Below are positions 24,273-35,051 of a stretch of 64,000 bases of DNA, piece by piece. The position numbers were made by a program, and so were the translations under genes. Numbering within the stretch: position 1 is the stretch's first letter; each line of letters opens with the position of its first letter. Source of the stretch: Hypericum androsaemum (lineage: Eukaryota; Streptophyta; Magnoliopsida; Malpighiales; Hypericaceae); NCBI GenBank assembly GCA_963995505.1, contig OZ023187.1, forward strand, positions 16,083,176 to 16,147,175, in the 5' to 3' direction. Under the pieces are notes generated by a model. The model searched no databases. It was not told the DNA's origin and saw only the letters and a list, made by a program, of their open reading frames with translations.

Positions 24273-24343
24273 ACTCTCGTAGTTCAATTGGTTAGAGCTA
24301 ATCTAAAAAGCTGGAGGTCTTGGGTTTGATTCCGAACAAGAGC
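24273..24343 (+). ncRNA. tRNA-like sequence in the right arm (more decayed)
   Basis: The inverted partner of 23303-23375: TAGTTCAATTGGTTAGAGC and GGGTTTGATTCC. The A and B boxes each carry a change relative to the left arm, and the anticodon region is diverged and shorter (71 nt). Confidence 0.5.
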
Positions 24344-24910
24344 CATTCCGAACAAAACGCTCAAGCCACAGCGTTTTTAGGCAAAAATTGCCCTCCGCAG
24401 CCGAGCCGAGCAGAGGGTACAGGAAAAACATTTCTCGAGAACTCCATTCAGGGAATTGTCAGAGAAATAAACCCCCTTTAGAAAAATTATCCCTAGGATT
24501 TGACCTCGAGGCGACAGAAGGCTTATGGAAAAATCAGAAAGAGATTTTACCAAACTGTCCCTCGCAGCCAACTGAGAGAGACTCGGAGCACTAGGGGCAA
24601 ATTGGGAAGATCGCTGAGAAGAGGAAAATCAGGGAGCACCACCGCCCTAGAAGACGCCGGCGGATAAGCGGAGGAACCCGGAGGGCGAAAACCAGAACGC
24701 CTTTGATAAGAGGAGGTGGCTCTCATCCAAGGGCCAAAAGGGAGGTCCTTCGCCACCATACTTTTGAGAACTCCGGCCATCGGACCGTCGATGGAACAAA
24801 ACCGATTCGAGTGACCCAGCTTTCCACAGAAGAAACAAAGTTCGGGTAACCGTTCATACTTGAAAGTTACCAGCAAAGGATCGCGACCAGCTCGTGGGGA
24901 CGAGAGGAGT

Positions 24911-25667
24911 TAAAGCTAGGGAAGGTGGGTCAAGGGAGTAGGAAAAGGGAGAGGGAAGAGAGAAGGTAAGCTCCACTTAGAGAGAGGTAAGAATTCCTAC
25001 AGCTACTTCACATTATTTTTACATCAGCTAGACACCACATTTAACGGTCGGGATGACATGGAAGTAATAGTCGGGATAAGTGTCTTGGAAAATGCAAGTT
25101 GGAGGAAGAAGTGATGTCCCAATAGCCAAAAATGGAGGTCAACCCATTAAATGCGAGACTGCTACTGGATCGAGGGGTTTAGTATCAAGGAAATCACATC
25201 TTTAGTAGCTATTTAGAAGTCTAATATCTTTCATCGTTTTTAGAAAATGCTTAGTGTTTGACGGAACTCTTTGGTATAATGTACTCGTACACATTTAGTG
25301 TAATTTTTTGATGAGTAATAATACTTTAAATATCAAAACAATCTAAACCAAATTTTCGTTTGTTGTGCAAATCATGGAATTTGGTTGGATATGATCTTTG
25401 CATTTGGCCAAAGGACATATAGTCTAACGGCACAAGATGTTAACAAATTCTATGAAGTTTAGGACTCAAACGTTTACTTAAAAAAACATGATCATTGCAT
25501 TTGGTTCTTCTAATAATTCTCACAGTAAGAACAAATTGAAACACTGAGGTACCCTGTTTTCATGCGCTAATTTTGGTTTCTGATTTCACTCACTTTGGTT
25601 TTTTCTTTCAATTTGGTCCTTCTCGATCGGCAAGTCATGATCTAGTTGTTGGACTTTTTATTTTTAC
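24911..25667. other. Intergenic, no gene recognised
   Basis: From about 25520 the sequence is homologous to 29740-30000 and partly to 31205-31330. Nothing coding is seen before the exon-like remnant at 25668. Confidence 0.45.
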
Positions 25668-25758
25668 AGGTTGCAAAAGCGGCTGGGAGGTTGAAGCTCT
25701 CTTGATGAAGAGCCGTTGGACCTGGTTACTGCGGCCTAAGCCACAAATTTTGTTTTAA
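25668..25758 (+). pseudogene. Decayed copy of the exon-like segment seen at 29897
   Basis: After TTTTTACAG it begins like its partner (GTTGCAAAAGCGGCTGGGAG) but hits two consecutive stop codons after about 11 codons. See the entry at 29897. Confidence 0.45.
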
Positions 25759-25944
25759 TCCTATTAGGATTTGATTCAAGTTATTAATTAGTTATATTGA
25801 GATCATCATATTGCTAGTTACGTGAACTTGTTTATAAATATGAAAATTTTAAATAAATTTTTTAAAAACTCAGCCTTTTGGATCTCACCCGGGGTTCCCA
25901 ATGATAATTATCCTTTTATAGGAGTTATTATTTCGTATTCATTT

Positions 25945-26581
25945 GTATTTTGTTTTTTTAAAAATAAAAAGGTAATATAACTTTATTAAGCCGAGAAATG
26001 GGTCGCCACCAATGTACAGAACAAGCCAAGTTGCACATTCGCAACCATGACAGAAACCTAGAAACTACACAAATGTACATCAGAGCAATAGACAATCCCA
26101 AACCCGCCTCCGATAGGAACGGGCTGCAGCCGCGAGCCTCATTAAAATTCTGCCATTGTAAAAACCTCGTGAAAAAACCGACAGTAGGAAAAGAGTACCA
26201 ATATCCACATGATGGATAATCACATTTAGCTGCACCTATGAGACTAACCCACCCCAAGAACCCAACCCAAGAAACTCTGGTGTCAGCGGCCAACATTCCT
26301 CCCGAGAGAGAGGACAAGAAGAGCCTCTTGGTTGCCACATCCCGCAAGCACACCAGACCAGCGACTCCAATCAAAAAGTTCCTTAGAACAGTCCTTAGTA
26401 ACAGGCCAAAGTCTGCCCCATGGCCCTCGAAAACAATCTTGTTCCTGTAATTCCATGTGCACCAGCAGACCGATGCGAATACAATGTACCAAAGACGCTT
26501 GTGTGGTTTGCCATTAACAAGCTGCAGCTTCATTTGTATTTTGTACCCATTTGCTCTTCTCAAATAATTGGCATCTATCAA
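25945..26581 (-). mobile_element. 5'-truncated LINE 3' end
   Basis: A minus-strand frame encodes the C-terminal tail of LINE ORF2, with WYIVFASVCWCTWNYRNKIV as the landmark (the zf-RVT region followed by W-x-RN). The 3' end has an AATAAA-like sequence (near 25985) and an A-rich end at about 25950. It is a different copy from the LINE at 21719-24910, since the coding parts do not join. Confidence 0.72.
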
Positions 26582-26614
26582 CAGTCATGCCAAAATCCAA
26601 TCAATGTTCAAAAT

Positions 26615-26663
26615 ATCTGGATCTGGATCTGGATCTGGATCTGGATCTGGATCTGGATCTATC
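26615..26663. repeat. Hexanucleotide microsatellite (ATCTGG)n
   Basis: About eight perfect units of ATCTGG, close to the upstream end of the LINE fragment. Confidence 0.95.
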
Positions 26664-28348
26664 CACATATCTAGATTTCTTTGTATTCTACTATTCTTAT
26701 CCTTCACTATATTGGTGATTCCTACAATTGTTGTAGAAAATGTTTCAATTGCAAATGAACTGATGCTGTTAAGGCCATTCCAGCCCTAAAAAAAAGATGG
26801 ACAATTCACATCCTTTATAATTGGGCTCTTACAAGCCACCTCTCAAGCTCATGATTTTATTTTGTGAGGTCTTCTCTCATACAATTATTTTTCCGCACCA
26901 ACTTTGGAGTAGTATTGAGATTTCGTGTATGTTTATTTGTGAGTACAGAAAATTAACGTGTTCATAGTGTCAAGTGTTTGGATTGAATTTGAAGATTTCA
27001 ACATTGCATCAGAGCGGGTTGACACTATGACTCGTTGTTACTCGCACAACTCATGTATCATGACAAGTTGATAAAGTCAAACATGTGCAAAATTCGGTCC
27101 AATAAATCTCGTTAATTGTAGAAAATACACCTAAGGAAGTTGAAAATTGCGCCACCAAACACTTAGATATTTTGATGTAATGTTGTTATTGGAATTCGAA
27201 ATTGTGACAACTCATCGCACACACGACAAAATTGGGTACGGTGGCACATCACCTCCAAAACCGCATCGTTTTGAGGCTCAGAGTCAAGCGAGCTTCGGGT
27301 ACTCTATTTACGACTTAGTAGAAAGAATCGTACATTTTTTTGGGTGGAAATGGTGGGGGTCACGCCCCTATATAAATATGAAGAGTACAGTCGAAAACAG
27401 CATAAGACGATCAACTCATAAGCAAACCACCTAACGGGAGGGCCAAAGACACCTCCTCAGCCTCAGAAGTGGGGTCCCCTCTCTCGAGGTTGCGGCCGCC
27501 GGCCTCAGTAAAACCCTCTGGCGTTAAAAACTCAGTGGGAAAACCCGCTACAAAAACCCGCTACAAGAGGGAAAGAGCACCTCGGCAAGGTCAGAGTGAC
27601 CCGCCTTGACGTAAGAACCGCTAAGTCTGATCCCCGTATATCATCACCGGCCAGACGAAAGAATCGTACATTACCAGGGCCATTTAATGGCAGTTTTTGT
27701 TTTTCATCCAAATGGGCACTCTACTTAGATCGTGGAGCCCATGCCCATCAATTGGATCCAGCTCTTTGCTTTTGGATTCCTTTTCAACTCTACGAAATTA
27801 TTTTTCTTTTGGGCTCCAAAATGTGTGAGACTATTTAGAGTACAAGTTTTTCATCATAACATCCTTAATTTGTACAATAATCATACCCAACCAAATTTCC
27901 TAGTTGGCGCAAAAATGGAAATTAGGATACCAATAAAAGATATTCAAAAAGCTTGAAAAATCTATTGTTTTAAAAATTGAGTTCCCACAAGTTAGATCGC
28001 CACTCCATCTTGATACCTCATACTCATAGATTTTATTGAAAGATTAATTATTCAAATTTTCAATTGTTATAAAAAGATCACCATAAATTTGTCAATTGTT
28101 TTAAAAACGAAATTATGTTTTTCTTGAATTTGTAAAACTTGAACTCGGTCTTCTTAAGAAACGCAACTACTTTATGTTTAATTCCGGGAAACTTTCTTTT
28201 TTACGTTTAATTGTGACAATGACACATCCTGAGATCAATTATGAATCCAACAGATAGCAATGGGCTCCTCTCTCCTCACTTTCCGAATTTCCTGCCTGGT
28301 TGTTTGGATGTATAAAAGCATTCCAATCATACCCCCAGCTCACGCATA
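26664..28348. other. Intergenic, mixed repeat remnants
   Basis: 26990-27030 contains GCATCAGAGCGGGTTGACAC, a primer-site-like word as in the TRIM at 6807. 27440-27600 is GC-rich (CCTCTGGCGTTAAAAACTCA) and looks like an LTR-element fragment. 27880-28060 is homologous to 34700-34915. No gene recognised. Confidence 0.4.
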
Positions 28349-29715
28349 ATTCACTGCCCCAAGATTTCTCAATTACATTCCGCTCTTCACAAAATTTTGG
28401 TGTACATTTATTCACTTAGTTCGTCGAACTGATTATTTTTGGGAGCGCCACTTAGCCAAAAAAAATTATTATTTTACAACACACGATTATAATAACAGGT
28501 ATATTTGTAAAGCAATACCTAATCTGTTGCCCAATCCTAATAGAACTCGGTTCCAATTAAGATCCAAATGTACTGTCCAATTGGATCACCAATACAAAAC
28601 TCCTGGTCGTTTAGTTGTAAATATAGAGCCAAAAGGAGTTGTCAATTTCACCCAAGGGTCTGCAGATACGGGACAATGTCCTGATTGCTGAATTCAGATG
28701 TGGATTACATGAGAATAGTATGGATGATATGTCCTTGTGCATGTAACAATATCTGCATTTCCATCTCAGTATGTAGAACTCCTTTGGCATTTCCATCTTA
28801 GTACATAGAACTCATTTGGCAGAAAGACCTATTATGTCTTTTGTTGAGAATACAGTATCGCTAGTTGCGAATGTGATGAATTTGTTTATAAGTGTTGAAA
28901 ATTCATCAACTCATAGTCTTAAGATTTTGGGTTGGATAGTGAGTATCTAACATCTTTTGCAATCCGATTTGTGGATAGATTTGACAAATACCCACATTCA
29001 CCACACTAAGCGATGATACTCACAAATTGGATAGCAAAATATGATAGAATCTTTGTATCCAATCCAAAATTTTAAGACTATGGGTTGATAATAATTCCTC
29101 GACACTCATAACTAGAGATTTGGTAGCATTAAGAGTTTACATTCTAAGTTGGAGTGCATATATTATTACTCATAAAGGACAAGATTGCTCGATCAATGTT
29201 TATTACTCATAAGGTCACATACACACAATGTTTTAAAAATTATGGTTCGACCAATAATCTAACCGGTCAGGGTGTTGCTCAAAATGAATTTCGGCCCATT
29301 TTGACTGAAAACGAGATAGTGGATAGTTCACTCATATTGCGGTCGGACTATCCGGTAGGGTACCTCTGAGTGAACATGTTCAACTATAACATGAAAAATG
29401 GACAACAAAAAATAAAAAACTTAAAATGACGAAAAATATATATAACAGAAAAGCTAAAAAAGTTACAAAATTACCAAAAAGTCTACTTTGAGTTGGTGAA
29501 TATTTGACATTTTGTCATTTTTATGTTAAATTAAATTTATTTTATCTTACTTAATAATTATTAGTACAATTATTATAATCGTGTGTTTAGTAAATTTTTT
29601 TGGCTAAGTGGCGCTCCCAGAATTAATCAGTTCGGCGAACTAAGTGAATAAATGTACACCAAAATTTTATAAAGAGCGGAATGTAATTGAAAAATCTTGG
29701 GGCAGTGACCTAGAT
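28349..29715. repeat. 1.4-kb block bounded by about 130-bp inverted arms
   Basis: 28349-28485 (CACTGCCCCAAGATTTCTCA, GGAGCGCCACTTAGCC) is matched inverted by 29585-29710 (GGCTAAGTGGCGCTCCCAGA, AAATCTTGGGGCAGTG). It looks like a long-TIR DNA element or a palindromic duplication. The target duplication was not resolved. The interior includes the direct-repeat block 28560-29170. Confidence 0.65.
28560..29170. repeat. Direct repeat, first copy (partner 32815-33370)
   Basis: Shares GATACGGGACAATGTCCTGA, GCTGAATTCAGATGTGGATT and CCACACTAAGCGATGATACT with the partner, in the same order, about 4.2 kb apart. No coding frame. It includes TRIM-like wording (GTGTTGAAAATTCATCAACT). Confidence 0.85.
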
Positions 29716-29896
29716 ATTTTCCGTATCCCGGCCAACAAATTGGGATGCTGAGGTACTTTGTTTTCGTGTGGTAATTTTTGTTTCTAATTTTTCACTCACT
29801 CCTTTTTTCTTTTAATATAGTCGTTTTTGATCGACATGTCATGATCTATTTTTTTGGGTATACATGTCATGATCTAGTTGTTGGCCTTTTTACAGG

Positions 29897-29968
29897 TTGC
29901 AAGAGCGGCTAAGAGGTTGAAGCGCTACGCTGATGACGAGCCGTTGGACTCGGTTACTAAGGCCTAAG
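29897..29968 (+). pseudogene. Exon-like segment of an unrecognised gene (terminal exon type)
   Basis: After a splice-acceptor-like TTTTTACAG the frame reads VARAAKRLKRYADDEPLD then SVTKA and TAA. It is short, basic and then acidic, with no stop until the end, which looks like a last coding exon. A decayed copy is at 25668. The upstream homology extends to about 29740 without any further coding. I do not recognise the source gene; it may be a duplicated gene end rather than a live gene. Confidence 0.45.
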
Positions 29969-30347
29969 CCACATTTTTTCTTTAAATTCTTTTTGCGTAG
30001 GTAAATTTTTAAATAAAGTTAGACCGGTAACATTTTGAACGTTTAATCTTTATCAATTTAATTCTAAGTCTTTTATTATTAGGCCAAATAATACTATATG
30101 TTCCTATATTTTAGGATTTGACTCAGATTTTTAATTAGCTTATGTTGAGATTATAATATTCCGCCAAAAAAGTTACAAAAATGGTGAACTTATTTATAAA
30201 TGTGAAAAATCGACCTACACACCACCGAGCACCCGATATTCGAGCAGGACATGCAAGTGATCGTCCAACCATTATCTCCGCGGTGCAGGACACCCAACAC
30301 GTAATGATAACTAATTAATTTAGAGAACGAAGGACCAACTAATAAAT

Positions 30348-30552
30348 TTACAAAGTCACGCTACGGAGAGCCATTATCACCGTGGTGAGGCCAGGCCCGA
30401 AGGCCATCATGAGGCTGAGATCCATCCCACCTCCGGTGGTGGCCGCCCAAAGATGGCGTGACCGATTAGCATTCCGATCGCGTCCTCTGACGGCGCGTGA
30501 AAGCGTGATGCCATCACCTCGCAGCATGCCACCAACACGCGTGCCCCTATAT
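30348..30552 (-). pseudogene. Type III polyketide synthase (chalcone-synthase-like) remnant
   Basis: Two pieces of the family are fused out of frame by an internal deletion. From 30552 one frame reads GARVLVACCEVM, then PSEDAIGMLIGHAIFG, matching the region after the active-site Cys domain of CHS-like enzymes. From about 30435 another frame reads ATTGGG and AFGPGLTTVIMALRSV to a stop at 30348, matching the conserved C-terminus (GFGPGLT block). The family condenses CoA esters with malonyl-CoA. About 80 residues are missing between the pieces, and everything upstream is absent, so it is dead. It is an island of GC-rich DNA in AT-rich surroundings. Confidence 0.75.
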
Positions 30553-30797
30553 ATGAAATACATCAACAAATGATGGTTATTAAGGCTTTTTTTGTTTCTT
30601 TTTCGTATTAAGAGTTGAATATTATTGGGTAGCTCTCCTATGTTTGAATATTGCACACTCGTGTTATTGGACTAATTACATGTATCTTGGTATAGATTAA
30701 ATATAAAGATTTCAAACGTGTATATAATCCTTTGTTATTTTCCGTGATGACTTTGGCCTAACGGAGGAGGCCAGAACTCGTGAAGAGCCAAGTATAA

Positions 30798-32612
30798 GGA
30801 CTACAGGAAAGAAACTGATGGAGATGGGACTCAAGTCGTGGTGGCTTACCGGACTGAAACTTCATTCCTCTTCCTAAAATAGACTTCAAGTAAATTCTCG
30901 TGAAGCAGTAGCCGAAAATGGAGCAGAGGGAAGAGGTGTGTGTGAGATTCGGGTAGCTTCCCGAGCCTCTATCTAGGACGATCATAGTCCAACAATATCA
31001 AACTTTATAACATATTTAGAGGGTATGAGCTTGAATAGGCAAGAGAGGAACAATGCTAGGTGTTATATAGGGAGGAAAAGGGTACTACTGCGTTGGGAAG
31101 CAACCCATTATTTAATTCTAACCAAATTTTTTTTTTCGCCAGCCACGGAATTTAGTTGGGTATTATCATTGTACAAACTCTTACACAAATATGTCTCGCA
31201 GCTAGAACAAATTGGAACGCTGCCGTACCGTATTTTCGGGAGCTAATTTTGATTTCTAATTTGGTTCACTCGGGTTTTTTTCTTAACCGTTTTCATCGAG
31301 TAATTTTATAGTAATTTTTTCATAGCAATTAACAATAATTAAATAATTGATGTTTTAATAAAATTTGTAAAGTATCAAAATCGAATGATCGTCTAACTCA
31401 GACCTCAATTTTTAAAACAATGGGATTTTCATGCCACTTTAATAAATTTTGTTGGTATCCAAATTTTCGTTTTTGTGCCAACCGGGGAATTTAGTTGGGT
31501 ACAATCATTGGGCTTCTTCTACAAACACTTGCACTAATTTGTAACGAGGAATTTCCACAGTTGAACAAGAGGTAATAGTGCGAGATGAATGGGCCCATGA
31601 AAGGTAAATACAGGTATTTTTAGTTGAAATCACTGATAAATATACTTATTGTACTAACTAATTCAAATTTGAATCATGTATGATTTTTGAATGGCAGAAA
31701 AACTTCTCCAAGTATTTAACACAACTAATTTTTCAAAGACTCAAACCCGTTACTTTTTTAATTAAACTAGAACAAATTGACTGCTAGGTGGTGAGAGGTA
31801 AATATAGATATAGATATTATTACTCATAAGGATAGGATTGCTCGATCAATAAATACCTTTACATGCACATGTAGGGGTGAGCATTCGGATAATCCGAATC
31901 CAAATTATCCGAATTTCTTATTATCTGAAATATCCGAAATTATATTTTTCTATCCGAATCCGAATCGGAATAGTAAATTATCCGAAATTCAAAATCTAAA
32001 ATTATTTCGGATACGGATTCGGATAATCCGAATTATCAGAATTAAAAAAAAAAGCGAATGATCGGAAGTCTTTGGCATATAGTTTGTACCATCCCTATCT
32101 TTTCTCATATGATCCACATCGAATCAGCAATAAGGACATCGTCGATACTGCAGGTGAAAATAAAGACGTGAGGGTAATGAATTACTTGGCCTACACGACC
32201 ATGCAAGCTTCCTGATTGCCGAATTTCGATTTCAGCAGATACAGGACGATCTCCTTATAAGTTATTACCAGTGCTAAATAATTTAATTACCTTCATTTTT
32301 TACATTGGTTAAAATTATTAGGTTCGAACCAAGCTAGATCGTGTTATAATTTCTATATCGAACCCAAAATTTTAAGACTTCGTATATTTATAGCACTTTA
32401 AATAAGTCCACCATACTCGTAACTAACAATATGATGGTCTCAACTCTCAACGACAAAAAAATTATTTCTGTTAAGTTTTAACACTATTGTCATCATAAAA
32501 ACTTAAAATCGTGATCTTAGTTAATCTAAAACGATCTTTCTTTTGATATACTTACTAAATTTTACCAAAATTAGGAACTTCATTAACCCAAACACTTTTA
32601 GCCTAAAAAAAC
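30798..32612. repeat. Left arm of a large inverted duplication
   Basis: Matches 33366-35051 in inverse orientation along its length: GGACTACAGGAAAGAAACTG with the right end, TGGGCTTCTTCTACAAACAC with about 34690, GGATTGCTCGATCAATAAAT with about 34190, and AAACTTAAAATCGTGATCTT with about 33465. It contains a MITE-like insert at 31872-32060 that the right arm lacks. Confidence 0.85.
31872..32060. mobile_element. Decayed hAT-type MITE in the left arm
   Basis: Begins TAGGGGTGAGCATTCGG and is full of ATCCGAATCC words. The inverted partner arm goes straight across this point (CATG then GACAGAAAGTCC). The right terminus is degenerate and was not pinned. Confidence 0.6.
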
Positions 32613-33365
32613 TCAACCATTCTAGTGGTGGACACAAATAATTCAAGGAGTTTGGCATGTAATACGCCATTACTTTAATTTGATAGGTAATTTTATTTAT
32701 TAATTCTAAGTAATATTTATAAGTTACGAGTGTAGAATCGGCACAATAATTTTTTATATTAAACTTAGAAAACTTCTAGCCGTTCAGTTGTAAATCAAAA
32801 GTGCATTAAAGAGCAAATATATTGTCCAATTGGATCACCAATACAAAAGTCCTGGCCGTTCAGTTGTAAATATAGAGCCAAAAGAAATTGTCAATTTCAC
32901 CCAAGGGTCTCCAGATACGGGACAATGTCCTGATTGCTGAATTCAGATGTGGATTACATGAGAATAGTATGGATGGTAAAAAATATAGCCAAAGAATTCT
33001 GTCCTTGTGCATCTGACAGGTGAGAATACTAGTTCCGAATGTGATGAACTTATTTATAAGTGTTGAAAATTTATCAACTCATAGTCTTAAGATTTTGTAT
33101 TAGATAGTGAGTATCTAAGTTAAGATTTTGAATTGGATAGTGAGTATCTAACATCTTTCAATCCGATTTGTGGATAGATTCGACAAATACTCACGTTCAC
33201 CACACTAAGCGATGATACTCACAAATTGGATCTCAAAAGATAATAGAATCTTTGTATTTAATCCAAAATTTTAAGACTGTTGGTTGATAATAACTCCACC
33301 ACACTCGTAACTAGATATGTGGTAGCATTAAGAGTTTACATTCTAAGTTGAAGTGCATATATTAT
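32613..33365. repeat. Spacer of the inverted duplication; holds the direct repeat 32815-33370
   Basis: The second copy of the 28560-29170 block, with its own small duplication (GATAGTGAGTATCTAA occurs twice near 33100 and 33140). No gene. Confidence 0.75.
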
Positions 33366-35051
33366 TACTTTAGGCTACAAGCCTTTTGTTTAATAAAGTT
33401 CTTAACTTTGGAACAACTTAGTAAGTGATTAAGATAGATCGTTCTAGCTTAACTAGAGATCGTGATTTTAAGTTTTTATAATGACAATAGTGTTAAAACT
33501 GAACGGAAAGAATTTTGTTGTCGTTGAGATTATCATATTGTTAGTTGTGAGTGTGATGAACTTATTTAAAATGTTACAAATCTACCAAATTTTAAGATTT
33601 TGAATTGGATGTGGAGATTATAACACGATCTAACTTGGTTCTAACCTAATAATTTTATCCAATGTAAAAAATGAAGGTAATTAAATTATTTAGCACTAAT
33701 GCGGTAATAAGGAGATAGTCATTTACCTGTTGACATCGGAATTCGACAATCAGGAAGCTTGCATGGTCGTGGAGGCCAAGTAATCCATTACCCTCGCCTC
33801 TCTATTTTCGACATTGTTTTATTCGGTTGACTATACCAGTTTATATTAGTGGATTGCACTAAAATAATTAGATTAATGGGTAAATTTATTTTTATAGTTT
33901 AAATAAAAAAATTTCATGTTCAAAATTTTAAAAATGTAACAAGTTTTAAATATCTATCGGGAGACTTTGTTACGAAAAGTTGATTGCTAGAGAAACCGGT
34001 CCAAGTTCTCGTGAGTTAAAGTTAGATTCTTAAAGTTAGGATTTCCAGGATTGGAGTTGTCAATTTCACCTACAGTATCGACGATGTCCTTATTGCTGAT
34101 TCGATGTGGATTATATGAGAATAGATGGGGACGGTACAAACAATAAACCAAGGACTTTCTGTCCATGTGCATGTAAAGGTATTTATTGATGGAGCAATCC
34201 TGATCCTTATGAGTAATAACATCTATATTTACCTCTCTCACCACCTAGAAATCAATTTGTTCTAGTTTAATAGAAAAAGAATTTTAGTTGTGTTTTTTGG
34301 GTTTTAGAACCGCTTGGTGTGTGGCCCACTGGGCCGACTAATTCAAGTTCGAGTCGGGTAGGACCTTTAAAAGGTGACAAAGCTCTCCCAACAAGTATTT
34401 AACACTGCTGCATTCCCAAGGACTCGAACCCGAGACTTTAGTTAAGCTAGAACAACTCCTTCACCTGTTGATCTAAGTGATTGTTGGGTTTTAGTTGTGT
34501 TAAATATTTGGAGAAACTCCACCATTCAAAAATCATATCCAATTCAAATTTGGATTAGTTAGCCTAATAAATATTTATCGATGGTTTCAACTAAAAATAC
34601 ATGTATTTACTTTTCATGGGCCCGTTCATCTTGCATTATTAACTCCTGTTCAACTTTGGAAATTCCCTGTCACAAATTAGTGCAAGAGTTTGTAGAAGAA
34701 GCCCAATGATTGTACCCATCTAAATTTCCCTGTTGGCACAAAAACGAACATTAGGATACCAACAAAATATATTAAAGTAGCATGAAAATCCCATTGTTTT
34801 AAAAATTGAAGTGTCATAGGTTAGATGGCTATTATTTTGATGCCTCATAAATTTTATTGAAATATCAATTATCTAATTATTGTCGATTGCTATGAAAAAA
34901 TTATCATAAAATTACTCGAGAAAAAGGGCTAAGAAAAATCAGAGTGAACGAAATGAATTTACTTGAAATCTGTTTTAGGAAGAGGAATGAGTTTCAGCTC
35001 TGGTAAGCCACGACTTGAGTCCCATCTCCATCAGTTTCATTCCTGTAGTCC
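33366..35051. repeat. Right arm of a large inverted duplication
   Basis: Inverse of 30798-32612, with a SINE insertion at 34293-34488 and some extra sequence at 33820-33990. Arms are diverged by small indels, so the event is not recent. Confidence 0.85.
34293..34488 (-). mobile_element. tRNA-derived SINE
   Basis: 196 bp flanked by perfect 11-bp duplications TTTTAGTTGTG (34282-34292 and 34489-34499). On the minus strand it has an A-box-like TAGATCAACAGG (34475-34464) and a B box GGGTTCGAGTCC (34431-34420), and it ends in CCAAAAAA. The inverted partner arm at about 31735 has one uninterrupted target. This is the normal structure of a tRNA-derived plant SINE. Confidence 0.85.

Larger units (their letters stand above)
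23001..24492. mobile_element. Mutator-like element with long inverted arms carrying tRNA-like sequence
   Basis: The perfect 9-bp duplication CTAGGATTT flanks it (22992-23000 and 24493-24501), diagnostic of Mutator-type insertion. The arms are inverted: GGATAATTTTCCTAAAGAGG at the left against GGATAATTTTTCTAAAGGGG read inward from the right. They extend over about 430 and 270 bp (the left has extra inserted DNA at about 23080-23195). Each arm holds a tRNA-like segment. The centre (about 23436-24225) is an AT-rich array. No transposase. It interrupts the LINE ORF1. Confidence 0.9.
21719..24910 (-). mobile_element. Decayed LINE (L1-type), split by a Mutator-like element
   Basis: Minus strand, 5' to 3': an ORF1 part at about 24880-24502, the nested element 23001-24492, the rest of ORF1 at 22991-22780, then ORF2 reverse transcriptase at 22420-21719. 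ORF1 shows the LINE-type zinc knuckle (YERLPELCFFCGKLGHSNRFC core CFFCGKLGH) and PFGPWMRA. ORF2 shows ELGSSKSPGPD and SRGIRQGDPLS. Stops and shifts are frequent, and the 3' end is lost at the junction with the ubiquitin flank. Confidence 0.8.

Noticed and set aside
23303..24343. Functional tRNA genes
   Set aside because: Anticodon stems pair poorly, the T stem is mismatched, and both copies sit in transposon arms. Kept only as tRNA-like.
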